A stretch of DNA of 64,000 nt from Polyangiaceae bacterium. Lineage in GTDB: Bacteria; Myxococcota_A; Polyangia; Polyangiales; Polyangiaceae. The translations under genes and the position numbers were made by a program. Under the pieces are notes generated by a model that saw only the letters and a program-made list of their open reading frames with translations, was not told the DNA's origin and searched no databases. Each line of letters opens with the position of its first letter. Positions within the stretch are counted from its first letter, which is position 1. The stretch covers positions 1,302,001-1,366,000 of the forward strand of contig JACKEB010000010.1 of the NCBI GenBank assembly GCA_020633205.1. The letters run 5' to 3'. Of the stretch, positions 53,068 through 62,869 are shown in pieces.

Positions 53068-53963
53068 CAGCCGCGTCTCCCCCCAGCCCCTACGGGACGC
53101 CGGTACACCAGATCCTCCGTCAGGTGGACCAGCTCGAAGGCGGTCGACACGTTGAGCAGAGACTCCGAGTGGCCCAGCATCAAGTACCCCCCAGGGAACA
53201 GTCGATCGTACAGCATATCGATGACCCGGCGACGTGACTGGACGTCAAAGTAGATGAGTACGTTGCGACAGAAGATGGCATCCACACGTCCGACGATCGG
53301 TGCCGTACTCGTATCCAACAAATTCAACTGCCCAAAGTGGCATTTGCGCCGAATGACATCATTGGCTTGGTAGGCGCGCCCACCCCGCTCTCCGCCGGGT
53401 ACTTCCGTGAAGAAGGCATCTCTCACGGCATCTGGCATCGCTCGGAACGACGCGCCGCGGTACACGCCAGCGCGAGCACGCGCGACGTTGCGCCGTGACA
53501 AATCACTGCCGATCACTCGCACGTCCCAGCCATCGAATAGTCCACTCTGCTCGATCAGAATCGCGATGGAGTAGACCTCTTCGCCTGTCGAACAGCCCGC
53601 GCTCCACACCGAGAGCCGCCGCTTGGTGCGGTTCGCTTCCCAGAGACGAGGCAACAACTCATCGCGAAACGCGCGAAGCTGATACTCTTGACGAAAGAGG
53701 TACGTCTCTTTCGTGGTGAGTAGCTCCACTGCTTCTTCGAGCTCCGAGCGCCCTCGCAGGTTGAATCGCAAATATTTGTAGTAGTCGTCGAAACCCGTCA
53801 GATCGAGCGCCTCCAAGCGCTCGCTGAGCCGACGCTCGAAGAGGTACGCTGCGTCGTCGTCGAAGTGCAGCCCGGCGTACTCGTTGAACGCGTCTCGGAG
53901 CAGCCGAAACTCGTCGGGGCGAATGCGCCAGGGGCTGCCGAAGTCGTCGCGGATCCGCTTCAC
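53067..53963 (-). CDS. cheR: Chemotaxis methyltransferase CheR
   Basis: 298 residues if started at GTG 53963, which overlaps the HEAT gene stop as GTGA. SAM-binding motif VWSAGCSTGEEVYSIAI, substrate domain FRPDEFRLLRDAFNEYAGLH-like N-terminal part and VDAIFCRNVLIYFD. Methylates receptor glutamates with SAM. The frame extends upstream to 54170 inside the HEAT gene, without CheR similarity, so the GTG start is preferred. Confidence 0.93.
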   Translation of the reverse strand: MKRIRDDFGSPWRIRPDEFRLLRDAFNEYAGLHFDDDAAYLFERRLSERLEALDLTGFDDYYKYLRFNLRGRSELEEAVELLTTKETYLFRQEYQLRAFRDELLPRLWEANRTKRRLSVWSAGCSTGEEVYSIAILIEQSGLFDGWDVRVIGSDLSRRNVARARAGVYRGASFRAMPDAVRDAFFTEVPGGERGGRAYQANDVIRRKCHFGQLNLLDTSTAPIVGRVDAIFCRNVLIYFDVQSRRRVIDMLYDRLFPGGYLMLGHSESLLNVSTAFELVHLTEDLVYRRPVGAGGRRG

Positions 53964-56113
53964 GAGTCCTTCCGGGCGGCCATGATGCTGCCAGGCGGTG
54001 GCGTGGTCGTGCGACGACCAGACGCGGACTCCAGCGCCATCAGGGCACGCTGCACGGCTTCGCGAACCAGCGGCTCCGATTCCGACGTCAAGCGTGCCTT
54101 CAAGAGTTCCAGCGTGCTCGCACCACCGATGCGCCCCAACAAGTCCGCCGCGAGACGTCGAACATCCCACGCCTCGTGATCCAGGCAGGCGCCCAAGTGG
54201 GTGACAACTCGCGGGTCCCGCTGGTCAGCCAAGACTCGCACTGCTGATTTCACGACCTCGGAGTCGGGATGACTCAGCGAGTCGATCAAGGCTTCAATGG
54301 CGCGTCCCTCCTGACCGGAGCCGTGCAGGCTCAGGCGCCCCAGCGCCTCAACTGCAGACACCGCCGCCATCGCGGGCCCAGATCGGGCCAGTGGCTTGAG
54401 CACGTCGAGAGCCCGCGGGTCTGCCGTATCCCCGAGGGAATGAAGCGCCGCCGCCACCAGGATATCGTCGGTTGAGTTGTCGATCAGCTGGAGCAGCCGC
54501 TCCACGCCCGCCGGGCTCCCCTCGGGGCGCCGAATACGGCCCAGGCTCTTGACCGCGGCGAGCTGCACATCCCGCTCTTCGTCGGTAAGTGCGAACACCA
54601 CGATCTCCACGCCGCGCTCGCTAGGGATACGGCTCAACGCCTCGACTGCAGCGCGTCGCACCGCGGTGGAGGAGTTGTTCAACGCGTCCGACAGGTAGTT
54701 CAAGTCGTCCTCGAGGCTACCCAGCACCTCGCCGCCAAGGCTTGCGATCAGAGTCGCCACGAGCAGGCCGCCGTCGGGCTCCGAAGCGTGCTGCCTTGCA
54801 AGTTTCCTTGCGGCAACGGGAAAGCTCACGGCGGAAGCGTTCAGGCTCTGCACCGCGGCCGCGCGAAGGCCCGGCGCCACATCGGTACGCAGCCAGCGAG
54901 ACGCCGGCTCGAGCGCGCGCTCGTCATTGATCTCGGATAACGCTAGGAGCGCGGCTTTCACGACCGCAGGCTCGCCGGAGTTGAGCCCCTCCAGCACCAC
55001 GTCCGTGCCCCGCCGGTTGTCGCTGCCTTTGGTGGTCGCCAAGAGACGCCCGAGCAGCGTGACTCCGGCAATACGCGAGGTGCGCGGACCGTCCGCAGCG
55101 AGCTTGATCAACGCAGGCACGGCGTCCGCACCGATCATCAAGAGCGCCTGCTCGGCTTCGCCGGCGGTCGCATCGTCCTCGAGTGAAGCGATGGCGGCGT
55201 CCGCTGCGTCGCGACCTCCCAGAGCGCCGCAAACCAGCAGCGCCATGCGGCGGCTCGCTTCGTCATCACCAGGTGTCGTCGCGAGGTGAAGCAGCTTCTT
55301 GCGCGCTCCAGCGCTAAGCCCTTCGAGCGCGCGGCGCACAGAACCCTCCGCGGAGACGCCGGTTGCGGCCAGGTCGCTCACGCTCTGCAACGCCGCATTC
55401 CAGGTGGCGCCACGCGCGGTGTTCAACGCGCTGACCAGTGGCAACGCCGCGCGAGGATCCTGGCAGCGCCCTGCCGCGATCAACGCTGAGCGCGCGAGCA
55501 CGCGATCACTGAGCAAGGCTTCGACCTGCTCGAAGCGCAGCACGACCCCAAGACGGTTCAAGCCGTCGAGCGCTGCCAAGCGCATGAACTGATCCTCGGA
55601 AGCGAGGCATCCCTCGAGCAACGACACGGCGCGCTCGATGGAGGCCGTGCCGATACCTGCAATCGCCTCTACCGCGGCCGCGCGTACGTTCGGGTCCTCA
55701 TCCTCGAGCAGCGCTTCCAATCCGACGAGCGCAGTTGCCGCGCCCGTCATCGCCAGCGCTTCGGCGGCCAACTTGCGACCGTCCGCATCAAGGCTGGACA
55801 GCGCCTGATTCAGCGCGGAAACGGCGGGCTCACCATAGCGACTGAGCGCCTCCACGGCTGCATTGCGCAGGCCTACGTTTTCTCCGGGTTGCAGGGCGGC
55901 GACCAGGGCGTTCAGTGACTCGGCATTGGGAGCAAGGCGCCCCGCCACTGCCACCGCCTCTTTGCGCACCCGCCAGTCCGAGTCGCCCAGCGCCTGCATC
56001 AAGAGCCGGACCCGATCCGACCCTCCATGGCTCACCAAGAGTGACGCAGCTTGTCGGCGTTGCTCTGGTTCGCTGGAGATCAGCGCCACCTCGAGGTCGG
56101 GAAAAGATATCAC
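53960..56113 (-). CDS. HEAT-repeat protein in the chemotaxis operon
   Basis: 717 residues, almost all HEAT/PBS-lyase-like repeats (units like DSDWRVRKEAVAVAGRLAP, ALLEDEDPNVRAAAVEAIAG, SLSHPDSEVVKSAVRVLADQ). No membrane or signal segment. It is coupled to CheW upstream (ATGA overlap at 56113) and to CheR downstream (GTGA), so it is produced with the array proteins in fixed ratio. A scaffold role in the signalling complex is inferred. No homologue is a core chemotaxis gene in model species. Confidence 0.88.
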   Translation of the reverse strand: MISFPDLEVALISSEPEQRRQAASLLVSHGGSDRVRLLMQALGDSDWRVRKEAVAVAGRLAPNAESLNALVAALQPGENVGLRNAAVEALSRYGEPAVSALNQALSSLDADGRKLAAEALAMTGAATALVGLEALLEDEDPNVRAAAVEAIAGIGTASIERAVSLLEGCLASEDQFMRLAALDGLNRLGVVLRFEQVEALLSDRVLARSALIAAGRCQDPRAALPLVSALNTARGATWNAALQSVSDLAATGVSAEGSVRRALEGLSAGARKKLLHLATTPGDDEASRRMALLVCGALGGRDAADAAIASLEDDATAGEAEQALLMIGADAVPALIKLAADGPRTSRIAGVTLLGRLLATTKGSDNRRGTDVVLEGLNSGEPAVVKAALLALSEINDERALEPASRWLRTDVAPGLRAAAVQSLNASAVSFPVAARKLARQHASEPDGGLLVATLIASLGGEVLGSLEDDLNYLSDALNNSSTAVRRAAVEALSRIPSERGVEIVVFALTDEERDVQLAAVKSLGRIRRPEGSPAGVERLLQLIDNSTDDILVAAALHSLGDTADPRALDVLKPLARSGPAMAAVSAVEALGRLSLHGSGQEGRAIEALIDSLSHPDSEVVKSAVRVLADQRDPRVVTHLGACLDHEAWDVRRLAADLLGRIGGASTLELLKARLTSESEPLVREAVQRALMALESASGRRTTTPPPGSIMAARKDS

Positions 56114-56622
56114 GTAGCGGCCTTGTTTCCTTGGGGAAGTTGCGCAGCCTGTTGCAGCTCGCCGGTATCGAGAGCCAAGGTCAGCTCATCAAAGCGGCCC
56201 ACATCCAGGACGAAGGTGAGCACACCCTCGTGGCTTGTCACTCCGACGATACCGCGTACGTCGTCCCCGGAGCCCAAGCTCGGCGCAGGACGCAGCGCCT
56301 CCCCCGCGGTACCGAACACTTCGGTTACGCGATCGACGATCAACCCAACGGTGCGCCCTGCGCAGTCGACCAAGATCCACTTCTCCCGTCGGTCGTCGCG
56401 GGCCTCGTTCACACCGAAGCGTGCCCGCAGGTCAATCACGGGCAGCACCTCACCGCGATGATCCGCAACCCCCGCCACCACGAAGGGGGCATGGGGCAGT
56501 TCGGTCAGCCCAAGTGGATTGACGATTTCCCGCACGGAACTGATGGGCACCGCGTAGCTCACGTCTCCAACCACGAAGCCCACCAGACTCTTCGCGGAAA
56601 CCGGACGGTACTTCTGGCTCAC
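56110..56622 (-). CDS. cheW: CheW adaptor
   Basis: 170 residues, GTG start. CheW beta-barrel fold: GFVVGDVSYAVPISSVREIV, VVAGVADHRGEVLPVIDLRA, IVDRVTEVFGT and LTFVLDVGRF. Links receptors to CheA. Stop overlaps the HEAT gene start by 4 bases. Ala/Asp-rich end. Confidence 0.92.
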   Translation of the reverse strand: MSQKYRPVSAKSLVGFVVGDVSYAVPISSVREIVNPLGLTELPHAPFVVAGVADHRGEVLPVIDLRARFGVNEARDDRREKWILVDCAGRTVGLIVDRVTEVFGTAGEALRPAPSLGSGDDVRGIVGVTSHEGVLTFVLDVGRFDELTLALDTGELQQAAQLPQGNKAAT

Positions 56623-56670
56623 TGCAACCCCCGTTCAGGTGGCAGGTCCCGGTCGTAGAAAGCCAACTCC

Positions 56671-57174
56671 TCAGCCACGGTTGCCTCCGGAAACGATGCT
56701 TCCCAAGTTCAGTAACACGACGACACCGCTTGCCGGACGCGCAATCCCCATCACGTGCTCGGAGACGTCGCCGCCGAGCACCGTTTGCGCGATCTCGATC
56801 TCCGCTTCCGCAAGGCGGATCACTTGCTTGACCTCGTCCACCATCAAGCCGACCACTTCCCCGGAATTCGCGATAGCCAACAAGATGCGGCTACGTCGGG
56901 AGATCGGCGCCTCCTCGAGTCGCATGCGGCGCCGCAGGTCGACCACCGTGACCAACAGCCCGCGCACGCTGCACACACCGATCACGTCGCGGCCCGCTCG
57001 CGGGACTTCCGTGATCGGCGGGGGGCTGAGGATCTCGCGAATCCGCGTGAGCGCCACGGCGTAGACCTCACCGGCGAGGACGAAGGCAAGGTATTCGCGA
57101 ATCACACCGCGATCCTCCGACACCTGCTGGGCGATCGCCTGCGGTGGCTTGTTGGTGCGTGTCAGCTCAGCCAT
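56671..57174 (-). CDS. Second CheW adaptor
   Basis: 167 residues, CheW fold: YLAFVLAGEVYAVALTRIRE, GVCSVRGLLVTVVDLRRRMR, VGLMVDEVKQVIRL, SGVVVLLNLGSIV. Start overlaps the cheA stop by 8 bases (ATGGCTGA). Two different CheW proteins in one operon hint at two receptor contact modes. Confidence 0.92.
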   Translation of the reverse strand: MAELTRTNKPPQAIAQQVSEDRGVIREYLAFVLAGEVYAVALTRIREILSPPPITEVPRAGRDVIGVCSVRGLLVTVVDLRRRMRLEEAPISRRSRILLAIANSGEVVGLMVDEVKQVIRLAEAEIEIAQTVLGGDVSEHVMGIARPASGVVVLLNLGSIVSGGNRG

Positions 57175-59272
57175 TGCTCCTCATCAGCTCCCGCGGAGCG
57201 TCGATGCCTGCCAGCACCTCCTCGATCAACGCTGCCGCATCCAGCACTAGACCAACCTTCTGATCCTCCATCTCGGTGGCGCCGGCAAAGCCACGCACCG
57301 AGGCGAGGGTCTCACCTAGTGCCTTGATCACGATGTCTTGTTGGCCAACCAGGTGGTCAACCACCAGCCCGAGCCGCCGATTGCCGACCTCCGTCACCAC
57401 GACGAAGCCTCGACCGTCCCGCGTGCCAGTCAGCTGGAACAGCTGACGGAGTCTGCACAGAGGAAGCGTGGTCCCGCGCAAGGTCATGACCTCGCGACCA
57501 TCGACCACGCGGATACCACGCTCATCGAAGGCGATTGCCTCGCTCACACTGGAGAGCGGAATGGCGAACACCTGACTTGCTACGCGGATCACCAGGGCAC
57601 TGACGATGGCCAAGGTGATCGGCAGCGTAATGGTCATCTTCGTGCCGATACCGCGCTCGGAGTGCACGTCGATGACACCGCCAAGCTTGGCGATGTTCGT
57701 CTTGACGACGTCCATGCCAACGCCCCGACCGCTGAAGTCACTCGCCTCATCGCGAGTGCTGACGCCGGGCAAGAAGATCAACGCCAAGATCTCTTCGCGA
57801 GTGAGGTCGCCCACGTCCTCGCGGTCGACCTTGCCGATGCGCACCGCTTTTTCCAGCAGCGCAGCTTCGTCGATACCGGCCCCGTCATCCTCGATCTCGA
57901 TCATGACGTGGTTGCCTTTTTGATAGGCATTCAACGCGATCGTACCCGCCGGCGGTTTCCCTACGGATTCGCGCTGACGTGAACTCTCGATGCCATGGTC
58001 GATCGCGTTGCGGATCATGTGCATGAGCGGGTCGCTCAGCTCTTCCACGATCAGCTTGTCGATCTCCGTCTCGGCGCCGGTGATGACCAGGCGAATTTCC
58101 TTCTGCACCTCACGGCTGATCTGCCGCACGACACGCGCCAAGCGATCGAACACTTGGCCTAGCGGCACCATGCGAACCTCGAGGATGCCCGCCTGCATCT
58201 CGCTCAAGCGACGATCGAAGGTGCGGTGCAAGCGGTGCAGCTCCGAGGCCAGCTGGCGCATGCCTTCGCCGCGTAAGCGCTCCGCCGTGCGGGAGAGCGC
58301 GCCGCGCACAATCGCAAGCTCACCTACGATGTTCATCAGATGGTCGAGCTTGCGGATGTCGACGCGGACCGTCTGAGTGACGCTGCGCAGGCTGCCCTGC
58401 GCTTCCTGCGGGGCGATCTCGGAGTGGCGCGCGCGTGGAACGACGGACTCCGGCTTCGGAGGAACGACACTCGTGACCGGCCCTTGCCCAGTGAGCCCCG
58501 GCGGCGGAATGGTTGCGCTGGAGATGCGGCGGCGAGGCACCTCCTCGATCACGATGTTCTCCGCCCCCAGGGAGGCGCGAAGCGTCGCGAGGTCGTCGGA
58601 AGACGCCATCAACAGATCGAGTTCGATCGTGTCCGGACTCGTGGCTTCGCCCGTAGGCAAGTAGGTGATGATCTCGCCGTGCGCCTTGCCCCGTTGCTTG
58701 ATGTCCTCGAGCGCTTTGTCGATGGTCGCGAGATCGAAATGCACCCGGAGCCGAAACAGGCCGAGGCCCTGTTCGACGTTCGAGCGCAGCCGGTGCTCTT
58801 CGTACTCGGTGAGCACGGCCATGATGCCCGGATCAAGGTCGTACTCCGCGATGGGGTGAGAGACGGAAGGCGCGGACTGCCCCATGCTCGCGATGCGCAT
58901 GAGCAGCTCGTCCAGCTGGGGGATGGGCTCGTCGCTGTGCTCTCGCTCGGCGGTGAGCACGTGACCAAACAAGTCGACCGCCTCGAACAGCAAGTCTAGG
59001 ACATTCGCGCTGAGGTTTATCCGACCGAGGCGCAGGTCATCAAGCACGTCTTCGAGTTCGTGAGACAGCTGCCCCATGCGGCTCGCGCCGAACAGCCCCG
59101 CTAACCCCTTGAGGGTATGTACCGCGCGGAAAGCCTCGTTGACCAAAGACGGATCGCTACGACCGCCCTTCTCTGCGGCGTCGAGACTCAGCAGGCTGCG
59201 GCTGAGCTGCTCGATGATCTCTTGGGCCTCGCTGAAGAACTCTTCGCGGGCCTTGTCGCCGATCTCAGCCAC
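57167..59272 (-). CDS. cheA: Chemotaxis histidine kinase CheA
   Basis: 701 residues from GTG 59272, chosen because AAGG lies eight bases before it and because it overlaps the receiver stop in GTGGCTGA, like the next gene. Domains: HPt P1 with His52 (FRAVHTLKGLAGLFG), a P2-like linker region, dimerization P3 (KLDHLMNIVGELAIVRG), HATPase P4 (HMIRNAIDHGIESSRQRESV, GDGAGIDEAALL-like, SGRGVGMDVVKTNI) and CheW-like P5 (VIRVASQVFAIPLSSVSEA). Autophosphorylates and passes phosphate to the CheY gene just upstream. Confidence 0.95.
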   Translation of the reverse strand: MAEIGDKAREEFFSEAQEIIEQLSRSLLSLDAAEKGGRSDPSLVNEAFRAVHTLKGLAGLFGASRMGQLSHELEDVLDDLRLGRINLSANVLDLLFEAVDLFGHVLTAEREHSDEPIPQLDELLMRIASMGQSAPSVSHPIAEYDLDPGIMAVLTEYEEHRLRSNVEQGLGLFRLRVHFDLATIDKALEDIKQRGKAHGEIITYLPTGEATSPDTIELDLLMASSDDLATLRASLGAENIVIEEVPRRRISSATIPPPGLTGQGPVTSVVPPKPESVVPRARHSEIAPQEAQGSLRSVTQTVRVDIRKLDHLMNIVGELAIVRGALSRTAERLRGEGMRQLASELHRLHRTFDRRLSEMQAGILEVRMVPLGQVFDRLARVVRQISREVQKEIRLVITGAETEIDKLIVEELSDPLMHMIRNAIDHGIESSRQRESVGKPPAGTIALNAYQKGNHVMIEIEDDGAGIDEAALLEKAVRIGKVDREDVGDLTREEILALIFLPGVSTRDEASDFSGRGVGMDVVKTNIAKLGGVIDVHSERGIGTKMTITLPITLAIVSALVIRVASQVFAIPLSSVSEAIAFDERGIRVVDGREVMTLRGTTLPLCRLRQLFQLTGTRDGRGFVVVTEVGNRRLGLVVDHLVGQQDIVIKALGETLASVRGFAGATEMEDQKVGLVLDAAALIEEVLAGIDAPRELMRSNG

Positions 59273-59672
59273 CGTCTTTACCTTGGTCGACCTTCGCCGC
59301 CTCCAGCTGCTTGACGACTTCCTGGCACAGTGCCTCAGGGCTGAATGGCTTGGCCAAGTACCCGGTGGCACCGAGCTTGAAACCGCGCTCCATGTCCTTT
59401 TCAGATTTCTGTGTAGAAATGAGCAGGACCGGCGTCGCGCGGTGGCGCTCGTTCTTGCGCATGAATTGCAGGAGTTCGAGCCCGTTGATGTCCGGCATGT
59501 TGATGTCGGTTATCACCAGGTCGTACGGCCCGCGGGGCAACAGACGCAGGGCGTCGAAGCCGCTGCCCGCCTCGACCACCTCCACCTCTTCGAGCTGCGG
59601 CTCCGACTCCAGCGCGCTGCGCACGAAGGAACGCATCGACAACGAGTCCTCGACCACCAACACGCGCATCAT
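59265..59672 (-). CDS. CheY-like response regulator
   Basis: 135 residues from ATG 59672 (overlaps the hydrolase stop as ATGA). REC: VLVVEDSLSMRSFVRSALES, phospho-Asp in DLVITDINMPDINGLELLQ, ST in LLISTQKSEKDME, Lys in GYLAKPFSPEAL. It lies directly before cheA, so it is the likely output of the pathway. No output domain. Confidence 0.92.
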   Translation of the reverse strand: MMRVLVVEDSLSMRSFVRSALESEPQLEEVEVVEAGSGFDALRLLPRGPYDLVITDINMPDINGLELLQFMRKNERHRATPVLLISTQKSEKDMERGFKLGATGYLAKPFSPEALCQEVVKQLEAAKVDQGKDGG

Positions 59673-60598
59673 TTCTCTCCCTTGGGCTTCTCCGCCGTCG
59701 CATCGGCGGCTCCGGCGTCGGCAGGCGCGGGAGGTTCGAGCTCGTAGTTCTGCATCAACCAGTCTTCCAGGTCGCCCCACAGCTGAGGAGCATCCGCTCC
59801 GACATGCTGCGCGGAGTGCCGGGAGGTAGCGTACTCCTTCAGCGTGCTGTGGCGCGCCATCTTCACCAGAGATCCCAGTGGCGTACGCGAGACGTTGTCA
59901 CCATTCCCGGAGGCGAAAAAGGTGGGGAGGCCGCGTACCTCGGCGTAAGCGTGATAGACGTCCTGGCCTTCAAGGCGCGCCCCAGGGCACACCAGGCCGA
60001 GAGCAGCGACTTTTGGCTGTCGCGCCGCAACCTTTGCGACCAACGTTGCGCCGAGGGAGCTTCCGATCAGCACGATGTGCTTGGGCTCAGCGCCTTGGAG
60101 GCCAAACTGAATCGCTGCCTCGATGTCCTTCTCCAGGTCTGGGATTTCCTTTTGGGTCATGGCACCCCAATCAAGAACCATCCCACCCGCCGCGGACTTG
60201 CTGTCACCGTGACCCCGTAAATCCACGTTGACCACGCGGTACTGCTTCGGCGCCGCCGCCAGCCGATCGAGCAAAGGAGCCCACTCGTGCCGATCGCCTC
60301 GAAAACGGTGGACCAGCACCAGTAGGGGCGCGGTCTTGGAATCCGCAGGCAACAGATCCGCCTTGAGCGGGACCGTATCCGCGGCGGCAAAGCTCACCAC
60401 TTCGAGCTTGGCCGCTTTGGGCACATCGCCAGCACTCGCGGAACTGACCGCAGCGCTCTGGCTGGGTTTGGGGGGGAGGCGCTCCTCCTCGCAGCTGCAA
60501 CCAGCGCCTAGCCCCAGCGAAGCCAGCACCAACGCCAGCGACGCCAAGCGACGTGAGGCCCTGCTCCTCGCCCCCGAGAGTTGGATAAACCTGCGCAT
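59669..60598 (-). CDS. Alpha/beta-hydrolase lipoprotein
   Basis: 309 residues. Signal with lipobox LGLGAGC (Cys34). Hydrolase fold: LLVLVHRFRGDRHEW (oxyanion part), VDLRGHGDS, nucleophile Ser in IGSSLGATLVAKVAA (G-x-S-x-G as GSSLG), and C-terminal His in SRHSAQHVG. C-terminal Ala/Pro/Lys-rich tail. Substrate not known. Coupled to the chemotaxis operon by ATGA overlap, though a chemotaxis role is not expected of the family. Confidence 0.85.
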   Translation of the reverse strand: MRRFIQLSGARSRASRRLASLALVLASLGLGAGCSCEEERLPPKPSQSAAVSSASAGDVPKAAKLEVVSFAAADTVPLKADLLPADSKTAPLLVLVHRFRGDRHEWAPLLDRLAAAPKQYRVVNVDLRGHGDSKSAAGGMVLDWGAMTQKEIPDLEKDIEAAIQFGLQGAEPKHIVLIGSSLGATLVAKVAARQPKVAALGLVCPGARLEGQDVYHAYAEVRGLPTFFASGNGDNVSRTPLGSLVKMARHSTLKEYATSRHSAQHVGADAPQLWGDLEDWLMQNYELEPPAPADAGAADATAEKPKGEK

Positions 60599-60610
60599 TC
60601 GCAGGAGATG

Positions 60611-62011
60611 TTAGCCTGGAAGCGGCTCCGTCCCCAGCCTGGATTCAGAGCTCTTTGGCAGCTCCAAGCACACCTGGGCGCCCCCCGACGGACGATTCTC
60701 GGCCCACGCCTTGCCACCGTGAGCCTCTGCGATGCGCCTCACCAGGGCCAATCCGAGCCCGAGCCCGCCGCCGCGCCGTCGGTGAAACGCCTGAAACGCA
60801 CGCTCGAGCTCGTCCTCGGGGAAGCCGGGGCCCACATCCAGCACTCGAACCAAGAGCGCCCCTTCGTCGGTCGACTCGAGCTCGATGCGCTCCACACCCC
60901 CGGCATGGCGGCGCGCGTTCTCCAGCAGGTTGGCCAGCGCTCGGGCGATCAGCGTTGGGTCGACGCGCACCTCCGCGCGGTCAGTCGAATCCGCGATCGG
61001 CACTTCGTCTAGTCCAGCGCGCTCTCGAGCGCGTTCAACCAAATCAGACAACGCCAAAGTGCGCGGGTCGAGCTGTTGAAAGTCGAGTCGGGAGCTTGCG
61101 ATGAGTTCGCTCATCAAACGGTCGATCTCGAGTACCTCCTGTTCAACGTCGTCGAGCAGCGGGCTCTCCGGGTTCTCACGCAAGAGCTCCACGAGCACGC
61201 GCAGGCGTGCGAGGGGTGTGCGCACCTCGTGGCTCACGGCGGCAAGCAGCTCCTTGTGCTCTTGAAGCTGGCGCTCGATGCGCCCCGCCATGTGATCGAT
61301 CGCCTCCGCGAGCACCCCCACCTCCCCGGCTTCGCGCGGCGTGAGGTGCGTACGGCTCGAGAGCTTGCCTTCGCCGATTTCACGAGCCGTATCGACGAGT
61401 CGACTGAGCGGCAACGTAAACCGCCGAGCGAAGAATCCTGCAGACATCCAGAGCACCATCGTCGCGATGCCCAAGGTGATGAAGAACGTGCGGACCGCGT
61501 GCGGGGGCGCGTGGCTCCGCATACACACGTTCACCACCCCCAACTGGCGACTGGCGTCGCGAACTGGGGCCACCATATCCGGATCCTCGCAGTGACCGCT
61601 GGCCTCGAGCACCTTCCCGCCCGCGTCGACCACCTTTATATCCACACGGAAATTTTTCACCATCGAACGCACCAATGCGTTACGCTCGACCGGTCGTTCC
61701 CAGACACTCGCGAAGCTCTCGCCCACAAACTTGGAGATGCCAGTCTTCTCGGCCTTCCAAGGCGCCGCGCCGCCTACCAAAAGGCGGCCCGCCGTCCCAG
61801 CGACGAACATCATGAGCAGTAGCGTCATCCCCAGCCAGAAGAACAGCCGGCGATGCAGTCGGGCTTTGAGCCAGAATCCCCAACGCCCACCATGATGCCA
61901 GTGGCCGTGGCCGTGCGCCCAGTGATGGCGCGCCCAGTGTTCGCGCTGGAAGCGCTGCATCCGCTCCAACCGCTCCCTGCGGCGTCGGTGTCTGCTCTCG
62001 CGGTCCCTCAT
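60611..62011 (-). CDS. Membrane histidine kinase with His-rich N-terminus
   Basis: 466 residues from ATG 62011 (62032 also possible). The cytoplasmic N-terminus before the first TM is packed with His and Arg (RHHWAHGHGHWHH), then TM1 (about 52-72), periplasmic part, TM2, HAMP (about 190-245), HisKA (LLAAVSHEVRTPLARLRVLV) and HATPase (ALANLLENARRHAGG, VLDVGPGFPEDE, GGGLGLGLALVRRIAE). CpxA/RstB type. Pairs with the regulator 40 bases upstream. His-rich tract suggests metal contact. Confidence 0.9.
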   Translation of the reverse strand: MRDRESRHRRRRERLERMQRFQREHWARHHWAHGHGHWHHGGRWGFWLKARLHRRLFFWLGMTLLLMMFVAGTAGRLLVGGAAPWKAEKTGISKFVGESFASVWERPVERNALVRSMVKNFRVDIKVVDAGGKVLEASGHCEDPDMVAPVRDASRQLGVVNVCMRSHAPPHAVRTFFITLGIATMVLWMSAGFFARRFTLPLSRLVDTAREIGEGKLSSRTHLTPREAGEVGVLAEAIDHMAGRIERQLQEHKELLAAVSHEVRTPLARLRVLVELLRENPESPLLDDVEQEVLEIDRLMSELIASSRLDFQQLDPRTLALSDLVERARERAGLDEVPIADSTDRAEVRVDPTLIARALANLLENARRHAGGVERIELESTDEGALLVRVLDVGPGFPEDELERAFQAFHRRRGGGLGLGLALVRRIAEAHGGKAWAENRPSGGAQVCLELPKSSESRLGTEPLPG

Positions 62012-62050
62012 ACCCGCCACACTGGGTTGCACGCGCCCGGCCGAGCCACG

Positions 62051-62731
62051 TCAGCTGCCCACCGCGCCCGCCGCGAACACATAGCCTACACCTCTTACCG
62101 TGCGGATCCGTTCCTTGCCCAAAGCTCCGAGCTTCTTTCGCAAGTGGGAGACGTGCACATCTACCGTACGCTCACCAACTGCCACATCGCTACGACCTGC
62201 CTCATCGAGCAAGCGCCCCCGCGGAATGACCCGGCCGGGGCGGCGCATCAACGCGACCAACAGGTCCAGCTCGAGGCCGGTGAGCTCGAGCCATTCCCCA
62301 TCCAGCTCTGCGCGGCGCTCGGCCGGGTAGACCACGAGGCCATCGATGCACAGGCGCTCGTCCCCCAGCTCGTTGCGAACACGCCTCAGCACCGCTCTCA
62401 CGCGCGCCAGGAGCTCGCGAGGACTGAAGGGCTTAGGCAAATAGTCATCCGCTCCGAGCTCGAGGCCCACGACGCGATCGGTCTCATCGCCCTTCGCCGT
62501 GAGCATGATCACGGGGATGCTATTATCCTCGCGGATCCGCTTGAGCACCTCGAGGCCGTCCATGCCCGGCATCATCACATCGAGCAGCACCGCGTCGTAG
62601 GCGCCACGAGCCAACATGCTGAGTCCCGAGCGACCGTCGGCGGCGTGCTCGGAGACCACGCCGTTTTGGGTGAGAAATCCCTGCAAGAGCTCATAGAGTC
62701 GCTTGTCATCATCGACGATCAGTAGCTTCAC
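62051..62731 (-). CDS. OmpR-family response regulator
   Basis: 226 residues. REC (LLIVDDDKRLYELLQ, phospho-Asp in DAVLLDVMMPGMDGLEVL, Lys in YLPKPFSPRELL) and winged-helix DNA-binding domain (LTGLELDLLVALMRRPGRVI, ERTVDVHVSHLRKKLG, RTVRGVGYVF). CpxR/RstA type. Cognate to the kinase just downstream. Likely controls the Spy-like genes ahead of it, which is inference from order. Confidence 0.95.
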   Translation of the reverse strand: MKLLIVDDDKRLYELLQGFLTQNGVVSEHAADGRSGLSMLARGAYDAVLLDVMMPGMDGLEVLKRIREDNSIPVIMLTAKGDETDRVVGLELGADDYLPKPFSPRELLARVRAVLRRVRNELGDERLCIDGLVVYPAERRAELDGEWLELTGLELDLLVALMRRPGRVIPRGRLLDEAGRSDVAVGERTVDVHVSHLRKKLGALGKERIRTVRGVGYVFAAGAVGS

Positions 62732-62869
62732 GTAGGCTCCCAGCTCCTCAAGTAGCAGCCCGACCGTGGCGCCGCTAGGCAGCGCTCACGGCATCGCGCG
62801 GGGAGGCGCGAACAAACAGATTGCGGCGCTGCCATCACGGGGGTCATCGGTGTCGTAGGGAGAGCGAGA

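Noticed and set aside
53067..54170. cheR starting at 54170
   Set aside because: The first 69 residues lie in the HEAT gene and do not resemble CheR; GTG 53963 is coupled.
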